DNA of 19,793 nt from Cylindrobasidium torrendii FP15055 ss-10 (Eukaryota; Basidiomycota; Agaricomycetes; Agaricales; Physalacriaceae). The position numbers and the translations under genes are program-made. Under the pieces are notes generated by a model. The model was given only the letters and a program-made list of their open reading frames with translations, was not told the origin of the DNA and did not search any database. The stretch spans positions 1-19,793 of the forward strand of contig KN880796.1 of assembly GCA_000934385.1 (NCBI GenBank). The letters are read 5' to 3'. Positions 8,247-18,868 of this stretch are shown in pieces; positions within the stretch are counted from its first letter, which is position 1, and every line of letters starts with the position of its first letter.

Positions 8247-9068
8247 ATGTCTCCTTATCCTTCGCCTTTGTTCAAAAGAGTACGTTGTCGGCGCATCATG
8301 GCACAGACTAAATCACGCACCTCCTCAGGTTCAAGACAGCCTCTCCGAAATATCCTGGCATTCTGTTCGCTCAGATTTTTCGTCCATCAGGGAAAGTCCA
8401 ACGTCCGTCAGGGAAAGTCCAATACAGCCCCAACACATGATGCCTTTTCTTGCGGAAGACGAGAGCGAGGAGTCAGAGAAAATGGCCCGACTAACACGTC
8501 GGGCCCGCGCGCGCTGTGTATCGCTGTCTGCGTATCCCGCCTTTTCCACACCTATGAAGAAACAAGCGCGCGCCAAAACGCGTAGTGCAATCCATCATCG
8601 CCACCACATAAATCTCGCGGAAGACTCACTCGCTGGCATTGACAGGGTCCGAAAGCCCTTTGATTCTGGCCTCGACAACTCGTGCAAAGGGAAAGGGAAA
8701 AAGACACTGATGCGCAGTCTGAGGGGGGCACGACGGGCGCGCCGTCCCTGCGCCGTCGTACTATGTCAGGCTGGCTGGACGAGACCGAATGCATCCCCCA
8801 GGCATCCCCGTCAGTCCCCGCCTCATTGCACGGCTCCCCTGGCCTCTCCGCTGTAGCTCGCCGAGGCCCTTTGTTCGTTTCGCCGAGTGCCACTGCCCCG
8901 CTTACGCTTGGGACGGATGCGCCCCCGAGCCCCAGTCCGCATGCAACCTCGCCACAGCCTGGTGTCGACGCAAATAGCCAGCAATCGCACTTGCCTGTAC
9001 TCGATGAGCAAGACGAGACTGAGTTCAACGAAGACTCAGAGGATGAAGACGATTTTTGGTCCAATTAA
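8247..9068 (+). CDS. unrecognised Ser/Pro-rich protein with acidic C-terminal tail
   Basis: Not recognised. The model is 8247-8279, 8329-8646 and 8718-9068, giving 233 residues. Intron 1 (8280-8328, 49 nt) has a clean GTACGT donor and CTCCTCAG acceptor, and joins MSPYPSPLFKR to VQDSLSEISWHSVRSDFS. A second change of frame is required between about 8582 and 8717. The best fit is a 71-nt intron with a poor GTCCGA donor and a TGATGCGCAG acceptor; a one-base frameshift near the AAAAA at 8699-8703 is the alternative. The protein has an acidic patch (FLAEDESEESEK), a basic middle (LTRRARAR, MKKQARAKTR), LRRRTMSGWLDETECIP, a Ser/Pro-rich linker and the tail DEQDETEFNEDSEDEDDFWS. It is probably disordered. 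The 5' flank (8090-8240) is CT-rich, as is common before fungal starts. Confidence 0.55.
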
Positions 9069-10182
9069 TCGTTCGCAGGGAGAATGAATATGAGTTTTAT
9101 CGCATTGTGTGTAGCCATAGTAGTGTAGTGTTTGTTACGTGTTTCGACCAGGAATATATAGTGTTTACCCTCATTGATGTTGAATTGGTCTATCAGGAAT
9201 ATGAATGCAATGAGTGTTGGTGCTTGTCGCATTAAGAGTCAAGTATATGTGCACTGCTTGTCAAAGATCGTCTATGGAGACATCGTTTAGCATCGTTTGC
9301 TATCATTCTCATGAGCGTGACCTCCTGGGGCATTCAGCAGGCGTGGGATATTACCGTTTGCTAAACCTACCTATGAAAGACACCAGAAGTTATTTGAACC
9401 GCTATGATGGATTTTTCCGCGTATTGATCAAAGTGAACAAACACAGGTAGACGGACCCAGGTAGATAAGAAGGCCCCGCAACACGTGTAGGTCCGGTATC
9501 AACTTGAGATATCGGAGCAACTCGCAGGCTGCAATCGCCTGATCTTTCTCGATTTGGGCTCGTAGCACCTTCAGTCCAATATGGATTCGCTAGAACAAAT
9601 TTCTGCAGGGTTTTGATCGTCTGTGTCGGACCATCGGACCGGTTTGCTCGAGGGTGCCAACACCGTCTCTTCAAGCCGACGCGAGAAGTGACAGCTTGAC
9701 ATGCTTGCTATCAGTTGCCACGTCAGCCTTCGCATCAAAAGGGCGTTCTTTTCCGCACAGGATGGCTCACGTACGCAAAATTCGTTGTTGTAGTGCAAGG
9801 GTCGAGGATCTGTGAATTGGTAATACTCATCGCTCTGTCTTACATGTGCTTCTTACTACTTTGCGCTGTGATGATGTGCGGCAAGCCGCGAGCACCGGAT
9901 CCACGAACCTGACAGTTGAGAATTCGAACTTTTCATTCGCTCGAGGGAATATTCTTACGACGCCGCGGCAAGCCCGTTGAGGATATCCAAACTGCACCCT
10001 CCAGAGAAATTAGAAGACTCGAACATGATGGTAGAGCGAAAAACAGGCTCAAATTATGTATGAATATCAACCTTGGGATTACAGACACCGTACTAAGTAG
10101 CAATTACTTGTTCATAAAATTACACAAAATCCCAAAGGTGTTTCCGAAAACCACTGCATGAGGCTCCGACTCCGCGAGGTAC
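9069..10182. other. intergenic, no supported gene
   Basis: Short open frames occur on both strands (for example 9571-9798 minus and 9715-9912 plus), but none has splice support, a family motif or a convincing composition. The region separates the end of the 8247 gene from the end of the convergent 10183 gene, so it should contain both 3' ends. Confidence 0.45.
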
Positions 10183-10538
10183 TCACTCGAGCTTCATGAG
10201 GTACTCCTCGGGAACGCTGGTGCGGTAGCCACCGTTGTTGAAGTCAACAGAGTATTGCCAGCGCTAAATGCCAACGTTAGCATTGAAGCTAAGCAGCAAG
10301 GAAGGATGGGATGAGACGCACGGAGACGTGCTTGGTCACGCCAGACCAGTTGGCGGAGAGGATAGTGCCTACGGAGTTGGCTTCGATGACCTCGGGTTTG
10401 AGATTCCCGCTCGTGTCTTTCTTGAGGATGACAACGACATCCTCAACGGCGAACTGTGTGCGATGATTAGAAGGAAGATATGGGCATGTGGAGAAGGTAG
10501 CGTACCTTAGCGGGGGTACGGGGAGACTCCGAGTCCAT
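10183..10538 (-). CDS. 81-residue protein, probable small beta-barrel (SH3/Tudor-like) fold
   Basis: Three exons, 10538-10506, 10453-10322 and 10263-10183, all joined in phase 0. Introns are 52 nt (GTACGC donor, CTAAT branch) and 58 nt (GTGCGT donor, CTAAC branch, TTTAG acceptor). The protein begins MDSESPRTPAK, followed by alternating hydrophobic strands: FAVEDVVVILKKD, EANSVGTILSANWSG, RWQYSVDFNNGGYRTSVPEE and YLMKLE. The pattern (V-x-V...G-x-I...Y-x-V-x-F...V-P-E-x-x-L) resembles SH3-like barrels such as Tudor or KOW domains. That is inference from the pattern only, and I cannot name a family. There is no signal peptide or membrane segment. Splicing is well supported by three clean consensus sites and by the protein-like sequence across both junctions. 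Confidence 0.75.
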
Positions 10539-10580
10539 GGTTGAAAGTGGTGGTGGTGAAGGTGAGGGGGTAGTGGTGGT

Positions 10581-10660
10581 AGTGGTGGTGGATGCGAGTG
10601 GTGGTGGATGCGAGTGGTGGTGGATGCGAGTGGTAGTGGATGCGAGTGGTAGTGGTAGCA
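10581..10660. repeat. 16-bp minisatellite, about five copies
   Basis: Three identical copies of AGTGGTGGTGGATGCG (10581-10628) are followed by one with a single change (AGTGGTAGTGGATGCG, 10629-10644) and a partial fifth copy. The repeat lies 43-122 nt upstream of the minus-strand ATG at 10538, so it is in the 5' UTR or core promoter of that gene. Confidence 0.85.
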
Positions 10661-11158
10661 GTCGAGATTAGTGGTTGTGGCAGCAGTAGCGGGTGAGGGT
10701 GGTGGTGGTGACGGAGGAAAGTCGTTGGAAAACTATCGGTTCGTAACGAAAGAATTTATAGCGTTCCCCAGGCCTGCCTCATGTCGACAACAAACGAGAT
10801 ATAATTTGCCGGAATTTCTGGCAGTGTTTCCATTCGAATAGCGCGCGCAACGAAGGGATGATCGGCCGTCAACTCGGCAAGGGCTAATGTAGGGCTGAGA
10901 GACTAGTGTCACAGCTATACCCCGTTACTTCGATAAGCCCCCAAGCCAATAGGAGACCAACCTTCTCCAGTGCATTAAATTGAATTTATTTCTCCTCTGC
11001 TATATCTTGAATATTCAATAATCTATTCCAGCCTTTCTCTTTGCTATGGATTCGAAGATTTCATCGTTTATTTCGACCCAATATTCACATAAACAGATGT
11101 AGAGTTAATATACATGTGAAATTTGCGAGCTGCTGAGTTTAGCTGTACGCCGCTGTCC

Positions 11159-11383
11159 CTACGAATCGTGCTTGAACCCGGAGGAGCAGCTCCCGCCGCC
11201 AGCCCCATTTTTGGTCTTGGGGCCTTCCTGGTATGCGGTCCAGCGCTCCCAGCGCACGTTCAGTCCTTTCTGAGACAGACCCCGACGTCCTCGCAACGTG
11301 TAGTTGTTTGTTCGTACTTGGTCTGGTGTGCATCCCGGTGTACGTTTTGGCCTTCTCCGATGCACACCCGGTGTTCTAACCAT
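11159..11383 (-). other. protein-like open frame without splice support
   Basis: A 74-codon frame containing NNYTLRGRRGLSQKGLNVRW and a Gly-rich end (KTKNGAGGGSCSSGFKHDS). It looks somewhat like the C-terminal end of a real protein, but I found no upstream exon, family motif or promoter. It may be a remnant. Confidence 0.15.
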
Positions 11384-12804
11384 GCAGTGATTTACCCGGA
11401 TACGGTTCCGCTCCTTCCAATCCGTCTCTTATCAAGGCATCAGTACACCGCCTGTGCCCGTAATATTGGTAATTGGTAAGAAGACGTCCGAGACGGCTGG
11501 CCTTGCTTTACTAGTCGTGTAGTCTGTCGCTATGCAATCCTAATAAGGGGGCACCGATGCTTATTGGACGACGAATCGTTGGTTCTATCGCGCTCTAGAC
11601 CTTACTACACGCTGCACTGTAAATACAACTGACATAGGCCCGACGTTAAAGATTCTGCCTATTGAAAGGATTGTTTGTTTCTCAAGGCAGTGAATATTCA
11701 ATAATTACATTCTCCGTCATATCTCTAGACGTCGAAGCTTACCTAGAAGGGATTTGTACTACACCCATTGAACTGGTCTGTGAATATTTCAAATTGTGGC
11801 TATTTGGTGATCGCCGTGCCGAAACAACCAGAGCACTCAGTCTGCAGTGCATCGGCCTCGAGACGATGTAGCATCCACCTCAGGCTTCACTATTTCTCTC
11901 TTTGAATCTGGGAGAGGTCGTTCTTGCGATGCAAGATAGCACAACCGCCAACGCAATAGTGTTCTGGTGCATACAATGGACAGTATTTCTCTCGCATCTT
12001 GTGAACACGATACATGCTATTAGTATTTCTCGACTCACGAGCCTACTGACTTTCACCTTCATCTTCAACGAAGTGGTTTCTGAATAGTCAATACATCTTG
12101 TAGCCATCGTCATGCCAAAAATCGCCAGAGAACTGTGTTTAGTACGATATCTGCCTTGCGAAGCATGTTGCACTGGAGACTCTCTGTACTATACTATACA
12201 TCCTAAGTTGTATCGTGGAAAGGTTTTTTTGCAGTACGATAGTACATTTATGCATGTCAGCCTGAGTGAAAGAGTTACAACGATATGAATAGCTGCGAGT
12301 AAACAGAACGACCCATGACGTCGGACATCCCAACCTGCGTTGAGAGTCAGAACATAAGAAGTGGTTTCTCGTGGCTCAGGGTTCGAACGCGCGACACTAC
12401 ATTTCGCATTGTCCGAATCAATCGACGCTATGTCTTTCAAAATTCGGATGTCGAGGCTCCTCCCGAACGCCAGCCACTTGCCACGCCCTGGTTTTTTTAC
12501 CTATGTACCTATTTCAAGTTCGCGCTCCCCCGCCCACAAATCACAAATCACAACCCACTCGGACAGACTCCATCTGGTAGTAATTCCGAATTCGTGCAAG
12601 ATATATCGAAGGAATGGGAAATGGGGGTGTATTTCTAGCAGACGTAGGTACGAGCGTGTAACCTCCGGAGTCAGAGAGGCCTCTCAACATCAATAGCATT
12701 CAATGACAAGAGGGTTTCCAGCTGTGTCGGTGTAAGAGGTAAGAGGGATGTATCGCGTGTATCATCATAACGACAGCGTACATTGAACAAGCGCGCGCAA
12801 AATC

Positions 12805-13119
12805 TTAGGCTATGCAACAATCACATTCGCTTCTGACTACGTAGCCCAATACAGTATCCGTGATGTTGTCGTCCACCAGGAGCTCTTTCAATGAATCATG
12901 ATCAGCGTAGGAAAGATCTTTCCAAGTAAATATTCGTGCTCCGATGGCATTTTCTGGAACGGCCATTATGTTTGCTAGGCGCATAACCGAGACGAGGTGA
13001 AGTTCGATCACCTCGTGCGCTGGTTGAGAGTATCCCACAACTTGGCCACAAACAGCCTCCTCTCATCCACGCCACTGATTATAGCACCCAGCAACGAACG
13101 TCGCACATTCCTCCCACAA
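12805..13119 (-). pseudogene. possible coding relic, frame-shifted
   Basis: Two protein-like segments lie on the minus strand in different frames. One reads RRSLLGAIISGVDERRLFVA and continues AKLWDTLNQ. The next, in another frame, reads HEVIELHLVSVMRLANIMAV and continues through ARIFTWKDLSYADHD and KELLVDDNITDTVLGYVV to a stop at 12805. The change of frame falls near 13015-13025 with no consensus intron. The last part weakly recalls the start of Ulp1-type C48 peptidase domains (a D-L motif followed by L-x-D-x-x-I), which occur in some fungal mobile elements. No catalytic His/Asp/Cys triad is present, so this is at best a fragment. Confidence 0.25.
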
Positions 13120-13265
13120 TGCATACTTCCCAGGTTCGAAAAAGTTGAACGAAAAACTGCCTTTTGTCCCGAAGCCAAGCACACAGGTACAATACATATT
13201 CAAATTACGCAACCAAGCAAGCAAGCATTAAGAGTAAAAAAGAAGAAAAAAAAACACAGAGGGCG

Positions 13266-16200
13266 TTAGGGTCCAGGCGCACCCAACTCGACAACGCTTT
13301 TCGTCTGTCCCATCGCCACCTCGTATGACGGCGGGTCCACATCCATCGGATCTTCCCCTTCCCCTTCCCCTTCCCCTTCCACCATTGCATCTGCATCTGC
13401 AACTCGTTCTTCGTATTCTCCTCCATCTTCGGGCATCTCCTCCCCAGGAATCCGAACATCCTCCTCATCATCCGAAAGCTCCATATCCCCCTCCCCTTCC
13501 TCCCCCTCCCCTTCCTCCTCTTCCTCGTGCTTCTCCCGATCCCTCTCCTCATGCCCAACCTCCAAATCAAACGTCTCCTCCAGCGTCATAACCTCCCCCC
13601 TCCTCTCCTCCCTCCCCTCCTGCATCTTCCCACCCTCCTGCGTATGCATCTTCCCCTCCTGCGTATGCGTCTTCCCACCCTCCTGCAGCTTCCCCTCCTG
13701 CTTCAACCGCCTCAAAACCTTCGCAATATACTCCTTCGCATACGCCTTCACCTTCTTCGCCTTCTCCCCCTCAAACGGCGCGTCATACTTCAGCGTAGCG
13801 TATTTCGGACTCTTCTGCTCCTTCGTCGCGATGATATGTGTGAGCTATGCGAGTTTGTCAGTATAAGCCCAAAAAAGACGCGTAACAACCCAGAAACACC
13901 AAAAACCACCAAAAAAAAAACCAAAAAACACCAAAACCAAAAACGAAGCAAAACCACTCACCTCCTTCGCATACCGCTTAAACCTCTCCCGATCAACCCT
14001 CCCCCCACAATACTTATTCATCACCTCCATCACCTCAACCCCCACAAGCTTCCGCATCCTCCTCTCCTTCTGCTCCTCCCACTCCCTCCTCCTCCTCTCC
14101 TTCCTCTCCCTTCTTTCCGCCTCTTTCTGCTTTTTCGCCTTCCTCTCCACCTCCTTCAGCCTCTCCGCGTCTTTCTGCGCCGCCTCCTCCTCCAACCGCC
14201 TCTCCGCCTCCTGCTTATACTTATCCAGCTTACTCTGACTCGAACTAGACAGCGTCGCCGTCCAACTCACCGACGGCTTCAATCGCGGTGGAGGAGGCGG
14301 AGGAGGCGGCGGCGTGAGCAACCGGAACGACTGTACATGTGGCCGAGGAGGACGCGCAGGCTTGCGCTTCTCATCCATTCGCGGTCGTTTCGGTGTAGGC
14401 TCCACCGCGAGCTTGGGGTTCGGATTAGGGTTGGGATCAGGCGTAGGCACAGACACGTCGTCCAGACTATCTTCCTGCCCCGCCGCAGAAGGAGAATCTT
14501 CAATAATCTGGTTAGGCTTTTTCCATCATCGCAATCAGCTCAACGAAACCCAAGATACAAACACGAAAGAAGGAGGAGAGAAAACGCACATCCATCTTCC
14601 TCTTCGGAATCCTATACGCAACCTCCAGCGCCTCCCATTTCACTTTAAGCTCCCCTGCAAGCACCGCACACCTCCTCCCCTCCGCTTCCGCTTCCGCTTG
14701 TGTCCCTTCTGCTTTATCCACTGCTGGTGGTGGTGTTGGTAGTAGTGGAGCCTTGGCAATACACGCATCCAGCGTATCAAGAATCTTCGAATCCAACACC
14801 TTGTTGCGCTGCACAAGTGGCCATGTCGTAAGACACTGCATGATCTACATAACCCCACATCATCAGCACAGCAGTAAACGAAATGCGTAGCAGAAAACGA
14901 AATTGAGAGAGGGAAGAAAGAGAGGGACGTACGAGAACAGCCATATCCGGATCAACCTGCGTCTGCGGTGGAGGCGTCGACAATTCAGGTTCGGCTGTAC
15001 CCCCTTCCCTTGGCGACCCCAAACTCGGCGTAGACGTAGCTTCTCCCTCCTTCGCCTGATCAAAGCAAACAAAAATCAGCGAAACCGATTCCTCCACACG
15101 GGGCCCTCCACAAAACCAAAAAAAACAACGCACCTGCTCCTCCTCCTCCTCCTGCGCTGCCGGCTTAACAACCCCCAACGCATCCTCCAAAAGCGTCTTA
15201 AACAACGTAAGCGCACGCAACCGCATACACTGCCTCAAAACCGCCATATCCTCCGTCATCTCCACCCTCCTCAGCAACTTCTGCAGCACCTCCTTCCGCC
15301 CCACATTCGCTCGGATAGCTTGTAGAACTTTCGGCACATCGCGCACTTCCAACGGGCTCAGCACATCCAGCTTGCCCTCTCCCAATTCCCCACCCAAACC
15401 CAAACCCAGCCCCTTACCAAGCTTCCCCTGCCGCTGCCTCTTCATCTTCAACCTCACCTCCGGCCGATCCACATCCCCAACCTCAATCCCCAACGCAGCA
15501 AGCGTATCATCGCTCACCGTCTGCGTCTTCCCCCCAATAAACCCCACACACTCCGGCTCCCCACACCAGCACGTCTGCGCCTCAAACCCGTACCGGTCCA
15601 CGTTGTAATCAAACGTCAGTTCCTCGCCTCGCGCGATGGCGCGTTTGGCGAAGATGCCCATGCGGACCATCGACTGGGACGACGAAGTCGAATAATAAGA
15701 GGAGGACGCCGACGCCCCCGCCCCCACAGAAGAAGGAACAGTCCACTTCGCCACAAAACAATTCGGCGCACACGAATGGTTCGCAAACCGGCCTATACCC
15801 CCCGCGGTCGTCGCATCAATGTACGCCCCCTTCTGCAGCATCATGAAGTAAAAGTGTTTGATCCCCTTGGCGGCGTAGTCGTGGAGCCGTTTCTTGAAGG
15901 ATTTCTCGTTGACGACGTCGCCGACGTATTCCATGATGAAGCCGTCTCTGTGGGGTTGGGTGTTTAGATGGAGATGGGGGAGATGAGGGAGATGGGGAAA
16001 TGGTATGGATGGGTAGCGTGTTCAGATGGGTAGCGTTTCAAATGGGTTGAGTTAGATGTTCAGACGGCAGAAACGAAGGAAAGGTGGTTCGAAGAGGGTC
16101 GAACAAGAGAAGAGTCATGATGCAGACGCGAAGACGTACCTAGGAATATCCTCCTCCGCACGCAGCCCAAACCCCTTCTTTTCCGTCTGCACGACCGTGA

Positions 16201-17283
16201 TATGCGCGTATTCTCTCTTTTGGAACCTGCCCAAACAAACATTAAGCAATGAGTTCAACAAGAAATCGTACGGGTAGGCAAGGCATGGGTGAATGGGAAG
16301 GGACAATGCGAGCAGAACCACATGGCACGGAAAACTACATGCACGGCAAACTACATTCACGCCCCAGGAACTACACCCTCCACCCCCAGTCGCACCATAA
16401 TCGAAAGTCGCAGCGCAGCCCAAAAAAAAGAAAGAAAGAAAAGACAAGACGCACCGCTGATTCCTACAAAACCCCCGACACTTGCACTCCCTCGGGTCGC
16501 ACTCCACCTGCGTGAGCCTATTGATGCAGTCCGAGCGCTCCCCACACGCGTCTTCCGGGTCGTCTTTTCCTGTGAACAGAGCTGCGTCAGTATGATGGAT
16601 GTTTTGGCGTTTTGCGCTCTCTCTCTCTCTCTTTCTCTATGTAGGCCTTCTGGACTAAGTGGGGTCCTCTGGCTAACTAGTCCTCTACATAGGTACCTAG
16701 ACCCCAGATATATCCCGCGCAGAACGCAGAACAGGGACAGATATCCCATCCTCCCGCGCCGGGGTATAGGTGCGAAGACACCACACACAACCGAAACCCA
16801 ATCAAGAAACGCAAAAAACGCACCTGGACTAAAAACACAATCACACATACTCCCCTCCAACAACTCCTGCGACGCCCCAAGCTTCTTGCTCTGGTACCTG
16901 CTCTCCTTCAGCACCTCGAACGTCTTGCACGCTTCTTCCAGCGCGATAGGCAGTTCCGTGATGAGTTGTACCGCTCGGGAGGGTTTCTTGCTTTTCGCTG
17001 GCTTCTTGGGCACGGGCGCAGTGGTGTTGTGTTGCGCAGTACTGGTGTTCTTCGGAGCGGGCGTGGGCGTGGGCGTGGGCGTGGGCGTGCGTGAGGGCCC
17101 GGCCGTGGAGGGTACAGACGTATCAGGAGGATCTCCAGCGAACAGGTCTTCGGCCGACATGCTGCTGGAAGGTGGGGTCGGTGCTGCTGGCGGGGTCGGT
17201 GCTGCTGGGGTTGGCGGTGGTGGTGGTGTGCCTCGGGTCGACGGTCCGCTGTCTGTGTATGACTCTGCATGTTCTGACGCCAT
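13266..17283 (-). CDS. SET2: SET2-type histone H3 lysine-36 methyltransferase
   Basis: Eight exons: 17283-16824, 16569-16455, 16226-16140, 15947-15134, 15055-14933, 14844-14590, 14507-13962 and 13844-13266. They give 992 residues, and every junction keeps phase. The first three introns (254, 228 and 192 nt) are longer than the rest (78-117 nt). The AWS zinc module (about 147-192) has CDC at 147-149, then CGERSDCINR and CKCRGFCRNQR. The SET domain (about 193-338) has EYVGD at 227-231, RFANHSC at 274-280 and GEELTFDYNVDRYG to 341. The post-SET motif CWCGEPEC is at 347-354. A helical region of the type found in fungal Set2 follows (about 413-615, including VLRQCMRLRAL, TTWPLVQRNKVLDSKI and VAYRIPKR). 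A coiled segment (about 690-770) leads into the C-terminal SRI domain (about 775-855, RERFKRYAKE joined to LTHIIATKEQKSPKYA), which binds phosphorylated RNA polymerase II tail. The enzyme acts in the nucleus during transcription elongation. The tail is Glu/Gly rich. No clear WW domain was found. Confidence 0.93.
13352..13380. repeat. (TTCCCC)n hexanucleotide repeat inside SET2
   Basis: About five copies, read on the minus strand as alternating Glu-Gly codons in the acidic C-terminal tail of the SET2 protein. Because the unit is 6 bp, length changes would keep the reading frame. Confidence 0.85.
17059..17090. repeat. (GTGGGC)n hexanucleotide repeat inside SET2 exon 1
   Basis: About five copies, read on the minus strand as Thr-Pro repeats (SRTPTPTPTPTPAPK) in the disordered N-terminal region of the SET2 protein. 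The unit is frame-neutral. Confidence 0.85.
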
Positions 17284-18868
17284 AGCTCGCTTTCCTCCTC
17301 CTCCTTCTTTGAGGTATAGTCTTCTGCTAACAGAGTGGGGAGATGGCTGCGTAGGGTGCTTCTAGCTGCTTTGCAGAGCGAAGGGTTCCTCGCAGCGTAC
17401 TAGGGTGCAGAGAAGTAGATTTGTTTGTATGGGCGCGTGTGTGGGTGGTAGGCGGGCCCAGCAGTTTATTTCCTGCGCTTTAGGTTTAGGTTTACGTAGA
17501 GAGATGCGCTCTGTGCGCCGCGCAGTAGATTTCGTGCTCTGTGTGTCCCGCAGAAGAGTGCAGGCGAAGGGGCACGGGGGTGATGATGATGGCAAGAAAG
17601 CAGGCATGCCGATCGCTTCGCCAACGTAGCCCTTCCACAGTCCACTTAACAGGACACAGACAAGACACGGACGGGGAGCGTCACCTCAGCGCTCAAGCCT
17701 CAGCAGTAGAGTATCATATCACTATGCGGTGCTTCTCACGTGAAGAGGACCCAGAACCATTGCGTATGTAAGTAACGATTTGGAATTTTGGATGCATTGG
17801 GAAGGTGTCCGATCACGTGCTATATGCATCTATATAATCTGACCAGTGACAGTGACACGGGCGGTTGAGCGCGTGAGTGAGACGACGCTGGCATCCATGA
17901 GTCCGTACGTGAAATTTAGGCTGATTGATTTCTATGGCTACGTTAGCTCATTCACCACGTTAGCTTTAGATGAGGCTAAAGCATAGGTATTTGATTGAAA
18001 CGCTCACGACTCGGTACTCAGTACTCATTACTCAGACTCACACCTCAGGCAAAGTAAATAGGATCACACAATTTGATATAGGTTATACTTGGCAACTTAC
18101 GATGTATTCGACACATTGGGCCTCAGAATTTGAAGCGAAATTACTGTCTGGCTTCAGTACATAGCAAACTATTCCCAGCCCAGCTCCAAAGCTTCCTTCA
18201 GAGTTAATTCTTCTACCAAGTTAGCTCACATCCAGCACTTCACTGGCAATCGTGTCACCATCCACGGACCACATAGCACTTACATACTCCATGCGTGTCT
18301 GAGTACAAGTACTTGAATCAACGCGTGTCTCTTCCTCTTCCTCAGACAGACCCGCCGAGCACCCTTACACTGTTTGGAGTTCAGCACCCTTCTGAACAGC
18401 CGTGAAGCAACCAGTTCACCAGTCCTTGAGAAATACCACATCGCACTTACAAGTACATATACGACATCGCACTGACAAGTACATATACGACATCGCACTT
18501 ACAAGTATACATCATCGCACTCACAAGCATACATCCTCGCACTCACACGGTCACCTACACAAATACACACCCATTCTTCGCTCCGAACACACTCACAAGC
18601 ATCACTAACACGCAAAAAGCATCACCAACACGCAAAAAAATCATACACCCATTCAGGATAGAATAGGATAGACGGAACAGGCAAAGGCAACAAAGTAAAA
18701 AATACCAAGCCAGGGAGAAGAAACACAGTAAGTATGTAAGATTTTTTTTTAAAAAAACACGCCTGCTCTGAAAAAAAATTATGAATGGGTGTACCCCTTG
18801 AACTCGTCGAGCGCCGAAACTACCACCCCTCGTCGTATAATCATCCCCATCCCACCTCACCTCAAACT
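17284..18868. other. intergenic between SET2 start and SR-like gene end
   Basis: The part next to 17284 is the SET2 promoter and 5' UTR. No TATA box is obvious close to the start; an AT-rich CTATATAATC lies near 17830. A degenerate tandem repeat occupies 18439-18548, and the last 250 bp are A-rich and probably the 3' UTR of the SR-like gene. No coding region is supported. Confidence 0.45.
18439..18548. repeat. degenerate 26/22-bp tandem repeat
   Basis: Two copies of a 26-bp unit (CATCGCACTTACAAGTACAT + ATACGA) at 18439-18464 and 18465-18490 differ by one base. They are followed by two shortened 22-bp versions (18491-18512 and 18513-18534) and a partial CCTCGCACTCACA. It lies downstream of the SR-like gene. 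Confidence 0.8.

Larger units (their letters stand above)
10539..13265. other. long repeat-bearing intergenic region
   Basis: The first 200 bp are the 5' region of the 10183-10538 gene, with a minisatellite (10581-10660) and a TATAAATT element on the minus strand at 10760-10753. The rest is mixed in composition, with several TGAATATTCAATA-type repeats (near 11008, 11692 and 12071), a possible gene relic near 12805-13120, and the 3' flank of SET2. I support no complete gene. Confidence 0.45.

Noticed and set aside
9402..9912. overlapping short frames, one with a hydrophobic stretch (9715-9912)
   Set aside because: No start context, splice support or homology that I can see; the hydrophobic run is short and follows unrelated sequence.
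12370..12395. GGTTCGAAC resembling a tRNA T-loop
   Set aside because: TTCGAA is self-complementary. The flanking bases do not pair as a T-stem on either strand and no acceptor or anticodon arm could be found.
13527..14648. 373-codon plus-strand open frame rich in Leu/Pro/Arg
   Set aside because: Antisense of the SET2 coiled-coil, SRI and tail exons, and it crosses two SET2 introns. The composition is a mirror of Glu/Lys-rich codons.
16289..17365. 358-codon plus-strand open frame
   Set aside because: Antisense of SET2 exons 1-2 and the intron between; the apparent length comes from GC-rich codons on the other strand.
18439..18548. regularly spaced repeats resembling a CRISPR array
   Set aside because: The units are directly adjacent without unique spacers and the host is a eukaryote.
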